The notes: generated by a model not told the origin, from the letters alone. 64,000 nucleotides of DNA from Streptomyces sp. MJM8645 (GCF_001625365.1 NZ_LJJF01000001.1:5946501-6010500); one strand, 5' to 3'. Shown: positions 1-8,295, counted from the first letter of the stretch. Program-made: numbers and translations.

Positions 1-2
1 CC

Positions 3-1205
3 CTGCGCACCTTCGAGCGCGCGGAGGCCGACAGCGCCGCCTTCCTGGTGCACCTGGGCCGCGCCTTCCTCACCGAGGTCGTGCTGCGGGCCGGCGCGGA
101 CCGGCCGCTGCGCTGCGTCAGCCGTCTCGACATCCCTGCCAGCGAACTGTTCGCCCGCCCCGGCACCGGAGGCGGCGGCGGGATCCTGGGCGGCGGCGGG
201 CTCCTGGGTGGCCTGCTCGGCGGTGGCGGCCCGCGCACCCTCGCCGACTTCGTCGAGCGCGACGGCCGGGTCGAGGCGATCTGGTTCGCCTACACCGAGT
301 ACCCCTGGCTGAAGACCTGGAGTGTCGCCCCGGCCAAGCCGCTGGGCTCCCTGCCCGTCGACCAGCCCTACAACTACCCCTTCTCGGACAGCATTCCGGA
401 ACCGGTCGCCCGGCTCGCCGGCCAGATCCTTGCCGGCGCCTGGGGATCGGCCCCGTTGTTCGGCCAACTCCAGTACCTGATCGCCAAGGTGGCGCTCACC
501 GGCGACCTCACGGACGTCCTCCTCTCCGGCGGACTGCTGCGCGACCTGCTCAGCGGCGACCTGATCACCCACCTGCTCGCCGGTGGCCTGCGCTCCGACC
601 TCTGGGGCCCGTCGCGCAGCCTGCTGCAGTACGTCCGGCCCACCACCCTGCGGGTGACCGCCAACGGTTACGCGGTCCTCGCCAAGCGTGCCGACCTCCA
701 GTGGGTGGTCAGCGAATTCGCCTCCTACTACCGGAAGTTGCTGGCCGACTACCAGGCCCGGGGGGAGTTCCCGGTGAACGGCGCGGTGGAGATCCGGGTC
801 ACCGGCGTGGACGACCCGACCTCCTCCGGCGTCCCCGGCGCGCGGCCGCCGCTGCTGTCCGCGCTGCGTCCTCGGGCGGACCGCCCGGAGTGGGACACCG
901 CGATCTGGCTCGACGTCCTGGCCTTCCCCGGCACCCCGGGGCTGGAGCGTTTCGCCCGCGACCTGGAGCAGTGGTTGCTGCGCACCTTCGACGGCACCCG
1001 GGCGGGCCTGCGGGTCGAGTGGTCCAAGGGCTGGGCGTACACCGCCGACGCGGCCTGGTCCGACCCGGACCTGCTCGGCCGGGTCATCCCCGCGAGCCTG
1101 CGCGACGGCGGCGGGCCGGGCTGGGACGAGGCGGTCGCCGTCCTGGACCGGCACGACCCGCACCGGGTGTTCGGAAACCCCTTCCTGGACGGGCTGTTGA
1201 AGTAG
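3..1205 (+). CDS. Type II (VAO-family) cholesterol oxidase, substrate-binding part, 5'-truncated by window
   Basis: The frame is open from base 3, so the true start lies upstream; about 400 C-terminal residues are visible. They resemble the cholesterol-oxidase substrate-binding domain that follows the FAD-binding domain in the covalent-flavin (type II) cholesterol oxidases. These oxidise and isomerise the 3-beta-hydroxyl of sterols using oxygen. Recognisable stretches are ADRPLRCVSRLDIPASELF, LLQYVRPTTLRVTANGYAV and the closing HDPHRVFGNPFLDGLL. A glycine-rich insert (GTGGGGGILGGGGLLGG) near the N-terminal side is low complexity and probably a surface loop. The FAD domain is outside the window, so membership rests on the C-terminal part only; a related FAD-linked oxidase is the alternative. 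It ends in a strong hairpin shared with the convergent gene. Confidence 0.6.
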   Translation: MRTFERAEADSAAFLVHLGRAFLTEVVLRAGADRPLRCVSRLDIPASELFARPGTGGGGGILGGGGLLGGLLGGGGPRTLADFVERDGRVEAIWFAYTEYPWLKTWSVAPAKPLGSLPVDQPYNYPFSDSIPEPVARLAGQILAGAWGSAPLFGQLQYLIAKVALTGDLTDVLLSGGLLRDLLSGDLITHLLAGGLRSDLWGPSRSLLQYVRPTTLRVTANGYAVLAKRADLQWVVSEFASYYRKLLADYQARGEFPVNGAVEIRVTGVDDPTSSGVPGARPPLLSALRPRADRPEWDTAIWLDVLAFPGTPGLERFARDLEQWLLRTFDGTRAGLRVEWSKGWAYTADAAWSDPDLLGRVIPASLRDGGGPGWDEAVAVLDRHDPHRVFGNPFLDGLLK

Positions 1206-1206
1206 T

Positions 1207-1239
1207 GGAGCACATCTGACTGATCGTCAGATGTGCTCC
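1207..1239. terminator. Perfect 14-bp-stem bidirectional hairpin
   Basis: GGAGCACATCTGAC and its exact reverse complement GTCAGATGTGCTCC are separated by five bases. The hairpin lies directly after the stop of the oxidase gene and contains the last codons and stop of the convergent regulator gene, so it can terminate both transcripts. No T-run follows, as is usual in this group. Confidence 0.75.
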
Positions 1240-1817
1240 ATGACGATCACCGCGAGGGTGTCCGGAGCCAGTGCGCGGAAGACGTGCGGGGCGTCGCCCG
1301 GGTAGCTCACGTAGTCGCCCGGGCCCAGCTCGACCGGGGCCTCCGTCGGTCCGGCCAGCGCCCGGCCCGAGCCGACCAGCACGTGCTCGACGGTGCCGGG
1401 CATGTGCGGGTCGGAGGCCCGGGTCTCGCCCGGCTGCGCCTCGATCCGGTAGATGTCGCGCCGGGCGTTCGGCGGGCAGGAGGACAGTACGGTCGCCGCG
1501 TAGTCGGCGCGCTCGGAGTGGGTCACCGGGCCCTCGCCGGCCCGGATCACCCTGACCGCCGGGCGCGGGGGGTCGACCAGGCGGCTGAACGGTACGTTCA
1601 GCGCGACGGCGAGGGCCCAGAGCGTCTCCACGCTCGGGTTGCCCGCGCCCGACTCCAGCTGGGAGAGCGTCGACTTGGCGATGCCCGCGCGCCGGGCCAG
1701 CTCCGCCATCGACAGCCCGCCGCGTTCGCGCTCGCGCCGGATGGAGACGGAGATCAGGCCGATCAGATCCGCGCCGGAACCCGCGCTCGGGGTGGTCCGG
1801 TCACTCATGCTTGCCAC
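1227..1817 (-). CDS. XRE-family regulator with C-terminal cupin domain
   Basis: A 196-residue one-component regulator. Residues about 15-75 form an HTH_3 domain (LARRAGIAKSTLSQLESGAG followed by NPSVETLWALAVALNVP). Residues about 115-190 form a small cupin (MPGTVEHVLVGSGRAL, GDYVSYPGDAPHVFRAL) that would bind a small effector. The GTG start has a well-spaced GGAGAG seven bases upstream; an ATG three codons later is also possible. It is divergent from the AzlC/AzlD exporter genes, a common arrangement, so it probably controls amino-acid export, but the effector cannot be read from sequence. The gene's last codons are part of the terminator hairpin. Confidence 0.85.
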   Translation of the reverse strand: MASMSDRTTPSAGSGADLIGLISVSIRRERERGGLSMAELARRAGIAKSTLSQLESGAGNPSVETLWALAVALNVPFSRLVDPPRPAVRVIRAGEGPVTHSERADYAATVLSSCPPNARRDIYRIEAQPGETRASDPHMPGTVEHVLVGSGRALAGPTEAPVELGPGDYVSYPGDAPHVFRALAPDTLAVIVMEHI

Positions 1818-1929
1818 TCACGCTCTCTCCTGGTTCCTTCTCCGGCCCCCGTGCGGCTGGTGCCGTTCATGCTGCCACTCGTGAGGGCGGCTGTCCGCAT
1901 CTGCCCGCCGTTCGCCCTGTCGGTCCAAT

Positions 1930-1947
1930 CGTTCGCCTTGACGAACG
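1930..1947. promoter_or_regulatory. Inverted repeat in regulator/azlC intergenic region
   Basis: CGTTCG-CCTTGA-CGAACG, six-base perfect arms, overlaps a TTGACG hexamer (1938-1943) that could be a -35 element for azlC, 26 bases upstream of its start. A second GTTCGCC half-like copy occurs near 1909. It is a plausible operator for the adjacent XRE-cupin regulator; this is inference from position and symmetry. Confidence 0.35.
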
Positions 1948-1968
1948 GCGGGCGATGGGTTCACGCTG

Positions 1969-2805
1969 GTGGACATGCGTTCGCTACTCCGAGCACTGGA
2001 GCGTGCCACCCTTCGGGACATCGCTCTCGTCTGCCTCGCCGACGCACTCGTCGGCGCCTCCTTCGGCGCGATCAGCGCCTCCGGCGGCCTGCCCCTGTGG
2101 GTGCCGGTCGCGCTCTCCGTCCTGGTCTTCGCGGGCGGCTCCCAGTTCGCGGCGGTCGGCGTGGTGCTGTCCGGTGGCGGTGTGCTCGCCGCCGTCGCCA
2201 CCGGGCTGGTGCTCAACGCCCGGCTGCTGCCCTTCGGCTTCGCCGTGGCCGACGTGCTCGACGGTCCGTGGTGGCGGCGGCTGTTCGGCGCGCAGCTGAT
2301 CACCGACGAGACCGCCGCGTTCGTCCTGCGGCAAGACGACGGGCGGCGGCGACGGGCCGCGTTCTGGCTCTGCGGGCTGGCGCTGTTCGTGGTGTGGAAC
2401 GTCTCGGTGGTGCTCGGGGCCCTGGCCGGAGGGCTGATCGGGGACACGGACGCGCTGGGCCTCGACGCGGCCTTCCCCGCCGTGCTGCTCGCGCTCGTGC
2501 TGCCCTCGCTCGCGGACCGCCGGGTCCGTACCGCCGCCGTGGCCGGCGCCGTCGTCGCGGTCGCGGCCACGCCGTTCGTCCCGGCGGGGCTGCCCGTCCT
2601 GCTCGCCCTCGTCGGGCTGTTGTTCGCCGGGCGGCCCGGAACGCGCGAGGGGCGTGACGGTCGTGACGGTCGTGAGGTGCGGGAGGGGCGTGAGGTGCGG
2701 GAGCCGCAGAACTCGCTGCAGTTGCGGGAGCCGCGGGAGTCGCGGAAGGGGGCGTCGGTCGAGGAACCGGGCGTCCCGGTGATCGAGCGGGAGGAAGCCC
2801 GATGA
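1969..2805 (+). CDS. azlC: AzlC family branched-chain amino-acid exporter, large subunit
   Basis: A 278-residue multi-pass membrane protein with the AzlC pattern near its N-terminus (DALVGASFGAISASGGLPLW, VFAGGSQFAAVGV) and about seven hydrophobic segments. With AzlD it forms a two-subunit exporter of branched-chain amino acids and analogues in the cytoplasmic membrane. The C-terminal 50 residues are an odd arginine/glutamate-rich tail (GREVREGREVREPQ) encoded by short imperfect DNA repeats, not part of the family core. The start GTG-GAC-ATG leaves a second possible ATG two codons later. Its stop overlaps the azlD start by 4 bp, indicating translational coupling. Confidence 0.85.
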   Translation: MDMRSLLRALERATLRDIALVCLADALVGASFGAISASGGLPLWVPVALSVLVFAGGSQFAAVGVVLSGGGVLAAVATGLVLNARLLPFGFAVADVLDGPWWRRLFGAQLITDETAAFVLRQDDGRRRRAAFWLCGLALFVVWNVSVVLGALAGGLIGDTDALGLDAAFPAVLLALVLPSLADRRVRTAAVAGAVVAVAATPFVPAGLPVLLALVGLLFAGRPGTREGRDGRDGREVREGREVREPQNSLQLREPRESRKGASVEEPGVPVIEREEAR

Positions 2806-3113
2806 TGCCGTTGTACGCCGTGCTGCTGCTGGCCGTCGGGACGTACGCCTTCCGCCTTGCCGGGCCGCTCCTCGGCCACCGGCTTGCCCTCTCGGAGCGC
2901 GTGCGGCACCTGCTCGCCGTCGCCGCGGCCGTCCTGCTGGTCGCCCTGGTCGCCACCGGTGCCCTCACCCAGGGCCAGGGCTTCGCCGGTTGGGCTCGCC
3001 CGGCCGGCGTCCTGGTCGCCGGTGTGCTCGCGCTGCGGCGGGCGCCGTTTCCGGCGGTGGTGGTCGCGGGTGCGGCGACGACGGCGCTGCTGCGGCTGTG
3101 CGGGGTGGGGTGA
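2802..3113 (+). CDS. azlD: AzlD family transporter small subunit
   Basis: 103 residues with about four hydrophobic helices (YAVLLLAVGTYAFRLAGPLL at the N-terminus, LLAVAAAVLLVALVATGAL, then two more). Length and the TYAFRLAG/GPLL motif are typical of AzlD, the small partner of AzlC. It overlaps azlC by 4 bp (ATGA), so the two are one transcriptional and translational unit. The stop is followed by a short duplication of the stop-containing unit GGGGTGAGCGG. Confidence 0.85.
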   Translation: MMPLYAVLLLAVGTYAFRLAGPLLGHRLALSERVRHLLAVAAAVLLVALVATGALTQGQGFAGWARPAGVLVAGVLALRRAPFPAVVVAGAATTALLRLCGVG

Positions 3114-3139
3114 GCGGGGTGGGGTGAGCGGCGCGCCCG

Positions 3140-3679
3140 TCAGCCGCCCAGCGCCTTGAAGAAGATCGTCGTCGGGTGCGCGACCCCCGCGGGGTCGGTC
3201 GCGTAGTCCGGCACCGAACCGACCCGGGTCCACCCGGCCGCCTCGTACAGCCGCTCGGCCGGGCTGCCCGTCTCGGTGTCCAGCACCAGCAGCCGCAGCC
3301 CCAGCTCGGCTGCCCGTTCCTCCAGCACCGCCAGCAGTCGCCCGGCCAGCCGCTGACCCCGGTCCGCCGGATGCACCATCAGCTTGGCGACCTCGCCCCG
3401 GTGCCGCCCGTTCGCGGGTATCGCCCGGCGCAGTTGGATCGTCCCGGCGAGCCGCCCGTCGGCCTCCGCCCGGACCGTCCACAGCAGCAGCCGATCCGCC
3501 GCGACCTCCGGGGCCAGCGCCCGCCACCACGCGACGGCCTCGGACCGCCCCAGCGGCGCGAGGAAGCCGATCGACCCGCCACCGTGGACGGTGTCCACCA
3601 GCAGCCCGGCCAGTTCCTCCGCCGCGCCGTCCAGCTCCTCCGCCGCCACCTGACCGACCGCGTACGCCTCGCCCGCCAT
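3140..3679 (-). CDS. GNAT family N-acetyltransferase
   Basis: 179 residues forming one GNAT fold. The acetyl-CoA-binding signature is seen as VAKLMVHPADRGQRLAGRLL (residues about 107-126), followed by the beta-strand LRLLVLDTETGSPAERLYEAAGW typical of motif B. The substrate is unknown; family members acetylate antibiotics, amino acids or protein N-termini. It is convergent with azlD and divergent from the acyl-CoA dehydrogenase gene. The ATG start is taken because coding similarity begins there. Confidence 0.85.
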   Translation of the reverse strand: MAGEAYAVGQVAAEELDGAAEELAGLLVDTVHGGGSIGFLAPLGRSEAVAWWRALAPEVAADRLLLWTVRAEADGRLAGTIQLRRAIPANGRHRGEVAKLMVHPADRGQRLAGRLLAVLEERAAELGLRLLVLDTETGSPAERLYEAAGWTRVGSVPDYATDPAGVAHPTTIFFKALGG

Positions 3680-3796
3680 GTCGTCTTCCTCACTCGCTCG
3701 CGCCCGCCCGCCGCCCGGGCGGTTGCGCCATACTCGCCGGTACTGCGCCGAGACCGGGATCCCGTCGATATCCCGCCGACACTACAAGGAGCTTCG

Positions 3797-4975
3797 ATGA
3801 CGAAGCCGACCCGGATCGACCCGTCCGACCTGCTCGCCGTCGGCGACCTGCTCTCCGACGAGGAGCGGCTGATCCGCGACACCGTCCGGAGGTTCACCGA
3901 GGAGCGGATCCGCCCGCACATCGGCGACTGGTTCGAGCGCGGCGTCTTCCCGGCCCGCGAACTCGCCCCCGAACTCGGCGCCCTCGGCGTGCTCGGCATG
4001 CACCTCGACGGCTACGGCTGCGCGGGCGCCGGCGCGGTGGCGTACGGAGTCGCCTGCATGGAGCTGGAGGCGGCCGACTCCGGGCTGCGCAGCTTCGTCT
4101 CGGTGCAGGGCTCGCTCGCGATGCGTTCGATCCACGCCTTCGGTTCCGAGGAGCAGAAGCAGCGCTGGCTGCCCGGCATGGCCGCGGGTGAGCTGATCGG
4201 CTGCTTCGCCCTCACCGAGCCGGACTTCGGCTCCGACCCGGCGAACATGCGGACCCGCGCGGTGCGCAAGGGCGGCGACTGGGTGCTCTCCGGCAGCAAG
4301 ATGTGGATCACCAACGGCAGCATCGCCGACGTCGCCGTCGTCTGGGCGCAGACCGAGGAGGGTGTGCGCGGCTTCCTGGTCGAGCGCGGAGCGCGCGGCC
4401 TGACCGCCACCGACGTGCACGGCAAGCTCTCCCTGCGCGCCTCCGTCACGAGCGAACTCGCCTTCGACGAGGTGGTGCTGCCCGCCGACGCCGTCCTGCC
4501 GGGCGTCACCGGCCTGCGCGGACCGCTCTCCTCCCTCAACGAGGCCCGCTACGGCATCCTCTGGGGCACCGTCGGCGCCGCCCGCGACTGCTACACCGCC
4601 GCCCTCGACTACGCGAAGAGCCGGATCCAGTTCGACCGCCCGATCGCCGGATTCCAGCTCACCCAGCACAAGCTCGTCGAGATGATGCTGGAGGTGGAGA
4701 AGGCCTACCTGGTCGCCCTGCGGATCGGCCGGCTCAAGGAGGAGGGCGCGGCCCGCCCGCCGCACATCAGTTTCGGCAAGCTCAACAACGTCCGCACGGC
4801 GCTGGAGATCGCCCGCAGCGCCCGGACCGTCCTCGGGGCCAACGGCATCACCACCGAGTACCCGGTGCTGCGGCACGCCAACAACCTGGAGTCGGTGCTC
4901 ACCTACGAGGGCACCAGCGAGATCCACACCCTGATCCTGGGCGAGGCCATCACCGGCGAGTCCGCCTACCACTGA
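3797..4975 (+). CDS. gcdH: Glutaryl-CoA dehydrogenase-like acyl-CoA dehydrogenase
   Basis: A 392-residue FAD enzyme of the acyl-CoA dehydrogenase family. The ATG is preceded by AAGGAG six bases upstream. Motifs in order: CFALTEPDFGSDPANMRTRA (FAD/substrate loop), WITNGSIADVAVVWA, RIQFDRPIAGFQLTQHKL, and YEGTSEIHTLILGEAITG, where E371 is the expected catalytic base. The closing ILGEAITG and the EGTSEIH pattern match glutaryl-CoA dehydrogenase, which oxidises and decarboxylates glutaryl-CoA to crotonyl-CoA in lysine/tryptophan breakdown, better than the medium- or short-chain enzymes. No other lysine-degradation gene lies nearby, so it is probably a single-gene unit. Confidence 0.8.
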   Translation: MTKPTRIDPSDLLAVGDLLSDEERLIRDTVRRFTEERIRPHIGDWFERGVFPARELAPELGALGVLGMHLDGYGCAGAGAVAYGVACMELEAADSGLRSFVSVQGSLAMRSIHAFGSEEQKQRWLPGMAAGELIGCFALTEPDFGSDPANMRTRAVRKGGDWVLSGSKMWITNGSIADVAVVWAQTEEGVRGFLVERGARGLTATDVHGKLSLRASVTSELAFDEVVLPADAVLPGVTGLRGPLSSLNEARYGILWGTVGAARDCYTAALDYAKSRIQFDRPIAGFQLTQHKLVEMMLEVEKAYLVALRIGRLKEEGAARPPHISFGKLNNVRTALEIARSARTVLGANGITTEYPVLRHANNLESVLTYEGTSEIHTLILGEAITGESAYH

Positions 4976-5029
4976 CGGGCCGTCCACCTCGGGAATTCCG
5001 GTGGCCGGGACCGTCGCGGCCCGGCTACC

Positions 5030-5419
5030 GTGCCCACCGTGAACAGCAAGCCCACCACGCCCGGCACCGCCCCGACCACCACCCTCTGGCGCCCCACCGG
5101 CCCCGAGGAACTGGCCCTGGTCGAGGCGTCCGGCCGGCGCGCCTGGCCGCCTCGGCTGCCCGAGCAGCCGATCTTCTACCCCGTCCTCAACGAGGACTAC
5201 GCGATCCGCATCGCCCGCGACTGGAACGTCCCCGCCTCCGGCGTCGGCTACGTCACCCGCTTCGAGGTCGACACCGCCTTCCTCGCCCGCTATCCGGTGC
5301 GGCAGGCGGGCGGCCGTACGATCCTCGAACTCTGGATCCCGGCTGAGGAGTTGCCGGAGCTCAACCGGAACATCGTCGGCCGCATCGAGGTCGTCCACGA
5401 GTTCCGCCCCCAGCCGTGA
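5030..5419 (+). CDS. Small conserved protein labelled ADP-ribosylation/crystallin J1 in related genomes
   Basis: 129 residues, soluble, with no signal peptide. The core runs from LWRPTGPEELALVEASG through PRLPEQPIFYPVLNEDYA, IARDWNVPASGVGYVTRFEV and LWIPAEELPELNRNIVGRIEV. I recognise this family from streptomycete genomes, where it carries the label 'ADP-ribosylation/crystallin J1'; that label is historical and no catalytic motif of ADP-ribosylglycohydrolases is present. The first 15 residues are a Thr/Pro-rich lead and the second GTG (5039) is an alternative start. Its stop overlaps the start of the ATP-grasp gene (GTGA), so the two proteins are probably made together and may work together. 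Confidence 0.7.
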   Translation: MPTVNSKPTTPGTAPTTTLWRPTGPEELALVEASGRRAWPPRLPEQPIFYPVLNEDYAIRIARDWNVPASGVGYVTRFEVDTAFLARYPVRQAGGRTILELWIPAEELPELNRNIVGRIEVVHEFRPQP

Positions 5420-6369
5420 CGCGCCCAGCCGCGCCGGGCCCCGCCGTGACGCGCGCCGCCGCGCCGGGCCCGGGTGAGGTCCGCCCCGCCGCGCCGGGCC
5501 CGGTTGGTGCGCGCCCGGGTGAGGAAGGCCCGGGTGGGGCGCCCGCAACCGTGCCCCACCCGGCAGCGACGGCGCGCGAGGTGCGCACGGACCACGTGCT
5601 GCTCAGCTCCGCCCAGCGGACCAGCACCACCGCGCTGCTCACCCAGGCCGCCGCCCGGCGCGGCCTCGACACCGCCGTCCTGGACGGCCCGACCACGGTC
5701 GAGCGCCTCGCGGGGCGGCCCGTCCACTGGTACGGCGGCCCGCTCTCCGCGGCCCGGATCGCCGGACCGCTCGGCCTCGCCCTGCTCGAACCCGATGATG
5801 ACTGGCTCACCCGCCTGCCCGAGGAGTTCACCCGGCGCCGGATCGAGCTCACCACCCTCGCCGAGGCGTGGACGCTGCGCCGCCCGGCATTCGTCAAGCC
5901 ACCCGCCGACAAGTCGCTCCCGCCCGCGGTCTACCCGGACGGCACCCGGCTGCCGCGCACCGGCGACCGGATCGGCCCCGACACGCCCGTCCTGGTCAGC
6001 GAGCCGGTGACCTTCGCCGCCGAGTACCGGCTGTTCGTCCGCGACGGCGAGGTGCTCACCGGTAGCCGCTACGCCCGCTTCGGCCGGCTCGACCCGGCAC
6101 CGCTGACCGCCGAGGCCGGCGCCTTCGCCCGGCGCCTGCTCGCGGCAGTCGGCGACACCCTGCCCAGCGCCGTCGCCCTGGACGTCGGCCCGATCGCGGA
6201 CCCGTACGACCCGGCCGAGCACTGGGCCGTCGTCGAGGCGAACCTGCCGTGGTTCGCGCACTGCTACGCCGCCGACCCGGACCGCGTCCTGGACGTCGTG
6301 CTGCGCGCCGCCGGACCGGTCTCCCAACTCGCCCAGGCCGACCGCCGGTTCGTCCGTACGGCCGCCTGA
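5416..6369 (+). CDS. ATP-grasp domain protein, R2K-type clade
   Basis: Up to 317 residues. The first about 55 are an Ala/Pro/Gly-rich stretch made from repeats of AAPGP, so the functional start may be GTG 5581 (VRTDHVLLSSAQRTSTT), although the GTGA overlap with the upstream gene favours 5416. The C-terminal half looks like a compact ATP-grasp domain: FVKPPADKSLPPAVYPDG (nucleotide-binding Lys), EPVTFAAEYRLFVRDGEVL, VALDVGPIAD and WAVVEANLPWFAHCYAADP (acidic metal ligands). R2K/CDC123-clade ATP-grasp proteins have been predicted to ligate small groups to proteins. What it modifies here is unknown; the upstream coupled small protein is the obvious candidate partner. Confidence 0.7.
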   Translation: MTRPAAPGPAVTRAAAPGPGEVRPAAPGPVGARPGEEGPGGAPATVPHPAATAREVRTDHVLLSSAQRTSTTALLTQAAARRGLDTAVLDGPTTVERLAGRPVHWYGGPLSAARIAGPLGLALLEPDDDWLTRLPEEFTRRRIELTTLAEAWTLRRPAFVKPPADKSLPPAVYPDGTRLPRTGDRIGPDTPVLVSEPVTFAAEYRLFVRDGEVLTGSRYARFGRLDPAPLTAEAGAFARRLLAAVGDTLPSAVALDVGPIADPYDPAEHWAVVEANLPWFAHCYAADPDRVLDVVLRAAGPVSQLAQADRRFVRTAA

Positions 6370-6495
6370 CACCCGGCGGACACCCCGCGTTCGGCGGGTG
6401 GACGCCGGGCGGTACGGCGGGAGGTGGAGCATGGCGCGGTCGGCGGCGCCCTCGGCGGGCGCGGCCGGATGTGTACGACCGAAAGGAACCCCGCC

Positions 6496-7392
6496 ATGTC
6501 CGCTGCCCAGTGGCCCCGCCCCCGGGTGCTCGTCGTCGGGATCGACGGCGTCCGCCACGACTACCTGGAGCACGTGCCGATGCCGCGCCTCCAGGAACTC
6601 GCCGAGGCCGGGTTCCTGGTGCCGGTGACCGTGGCGGACACCACGCCCACCATGTCCGGGCCGTGCTGGGCCACCATCGTCACCGGCGTCGAGCCCGCCA
6701 AGCACGGTGTCTGGGGCAACCACCTCGGCGGCAACCGGCTCGACGTGTTCCCCGACTTCGCCACCCGGCTCGCCCGCGGCGACCGCCGCCGCACCTTCGT
6801 CGCGGCAGGCTGGGACCCGCTGATGATCAACGAGTCCGGCGGCCCGCTGTTCCGCGCCCCCGGCCGACTCTCGTACATCGCCCCGGCCGAGGACACCCCC
6901 GAAGCCTGGGAGGCCGTCGACGAGGAGGTCACCCGCGAGGCCGTCCACGTCCTGGGCACCGCCGACCCGGAAGCCTCCTTCGTCTACCTCGGCGCCGTCG
7001 ACGAGACCGCCCACTTCCTCGGCTGCGGCGACGAGTACCGGGCGGCCATGCGCACCGCCGACGAACGCCTCGGCCGACTGCTCGACGCCGTCCGCGGCCG
7101 TGCCGACCACGCCGACGAGCAGTGGACCGTCATCGTCGTCACCGACCACGGCCACGTCGACGCCGGCGGCCACGGCGGCCGCACCGTCGAGGAGCGCACG
7201 GCCTGGGTCGCCTGCGCCGGGCACGGCATCCCGGCCGGCCCGCCCACCGGGGAGATCCGCCACCCGGACGTCGCCGCCCAGGTGTACGCCTCGCTGCTGC
7301 GCCCCATCGACCCGCACTGGACCCTCGACGGCCGGCCCTTCCCGGTCGCCCGGCCGGTGCCGGTGCCGGAGGCGGTGTCGGTACCGATCTGA
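6496..7392 (+). CDS. Type I phosphodiesterase / nucleotide pyrophosphatase-like hydrolase
   Basis: 298 residues. ATG 6496 has AAAGGAA eight bases upstream and begins the family similarity, so a longer in-frame start is not used. The alkaline-phosphatase superfamily metal site is complete: VVGIDGVRHDY (Asp ligand), ADTTPTMSGPCWATIVTG (nucleophile loop, with Ser where many relatives have Thr), VDETAHFLGCGDEY, and VTDHGHVDAGGHGG (Asp/His ligands). Members hydrolyse phosphodiesters or pyrophosphates of nucleotides or lipids. There is no signal peptide, so it is probably cytoplasmic. It lies 126 bases after the ATP-grasp gene and may be cotranscribed. The stop codon is followed by tandem stop-containing repeats. 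Confidence 0.8.
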   Translation: MSAAQWPRPRVLVVGIDGVRHDYLEHVPMPRLQELAEAGFLVPVTVADTTPTMSGPCWATIVTGVEPAKHGVWGNHLGGNRLDVFPDFATRLARGDRRRTFVAAGWDPLMINESGGPLFRAPGRLSYIAPAEDTPEAWEAVDEEVTREAVHVLGTADPEASFVYLGAVDETAHFLGCGDEYRAAMRTADERLGRLLDAVRGRADHADEQWTVIVVTDHGHVDAGGHGGRTVEERTAWVACAGHGIPAGPPTGEIRHPDVAAQVYASLLRPIDPHWTLDGRPFPVARPVPVPEAVSVPI

Positions 7393-7812
7393 CCGGTGCT
7401 CTGATCGGCGGTCCGGCCGGTGCTCTGACCAGTGCTCCGACCAGTGCTCTGACCAGTGTTCCGACCAGCGGCCGGCACCGTTGCCGGCACCGGGCCCGAC
7501 GACGCCTCAGGGGCGCGCTGATGCATCCGGGTGCAGCAGGCCGGGCTGCGCCGGAGACCGGCTTGAGTGACGCTCGATCGAGGCCCGGGCGGCACTTGAA
7601 GACGGTGTGCCAGCCTGGGCGCCCCACCGTGTAACCCCGAGACCGGGTCGCTGGACATACCTCTGAAGGTGGAGACGGTACCCCGTGGGATGGAGACAAG
7701 ATCGCGACCTCGTGGTGACGCTCCGGAGGCGCGGCACGGGCCACGATGGATACACCCGGACGGCAGACCTCGCCGACCGGACCGGAACCGGAGACGGAGA
7801 GGACAGGCGGGC
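7393..7812 (+). repeat. Gene-free stretch with stop-proximal tandem repeats
   Basis: From 7393 to about 7470 an 11-12 base unit close to CCAGTGCTCTGA is repeated, degenerately, about six times, several copies carrying TGA. The rest to 7812 shows no convincing gene; it holds the upstream region of the following membrane-anchored protein gene. Nothing else is seen. Confidence 0.6.
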
Positions 7813-8295
7813 ATGAAGGGCATCGTGAGCAAGGTCGCACTGGGAGTCGCGGGCACCGGCATGGCCGTCGCCGTGGCCGCCGTGGCTATCGGCCCGAGGG
7901 TGTCCGATTGGTACGACGGACGCCACCAGGAGCAGGCCACCTACGACACCGGCAGCCAGGCCAAGGCCGAGCGCCGTTCGATGCCGACCTGGCTGCCCGA
8001 CAACGCCTCCTCGGTGAAGTACCTGATGTCCACCACCGGCGACGACCGCCTGCTGCGCGCCACCCTTCCGGAAGGACGGCTGCCCGTCGGCTGCAGCACC
8101 GGCCTGCCCGGCAAGTCCGCGCACTCGGTGCCGCTGTCGCTCAAGGCCGGCTGGTTCCCCGAGGGCGTCGCGGCCAAGGCCAGTGGCACCTGCGGGCACT
8201 ACAACGTGACGCTCACCGGCAACCAGCTCTACGCGTGGCAGGACGGCGCGGCGGTGCAGGCGGCCCTGCGCTCGGAGCGGCCCACCAAGCACTGA
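7813..8295 (+). CDS. Membrane-anchored or secreted hypothetical protein
   Basis: 160 residues. The N-terminus MKGIVSKVALGVAGTGMAVA plus AVAAVAIGP forms one hydrophobic segment preceded by lysines, acting as a signal anchor or signal peptide without a clear cleavage site. The outside part contains two cysteines (VGCSTGLPG and SGTCGHYNV) that could form a disulfide, and a closing NQLYAWQDG. I do not recognise a domain. ATG 7813 is chosen because an upstream in-frame extension is arginine-rich and would bury the signal segment. It is flanked by short tandem repeats on both sides. Confidence 0.6.
   Translation: MKGIVSKVALGVAGTGMAVAVAAVAIGPRVSDWYDGRHQEQATYDTGSQAKAERRSMPTWLPDNASSVKYLMSTTGDDRLLRATLPEGRLPVGCSTGLPGKSAHSVPLSLKAGWFPEGVAAKASGTCGHYNVTLTGNQLYAWQDGAAVQAALRSERPTKH

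Noticed and set aside
1818..3530. 570-codon minus-strand frame opposite azlC/azlD
   Set aside because: Compositionally a shadow (Arg/Ser/Pro-rich); azlC and azlD on the + strand have membrane-helix patterns and family motifs.
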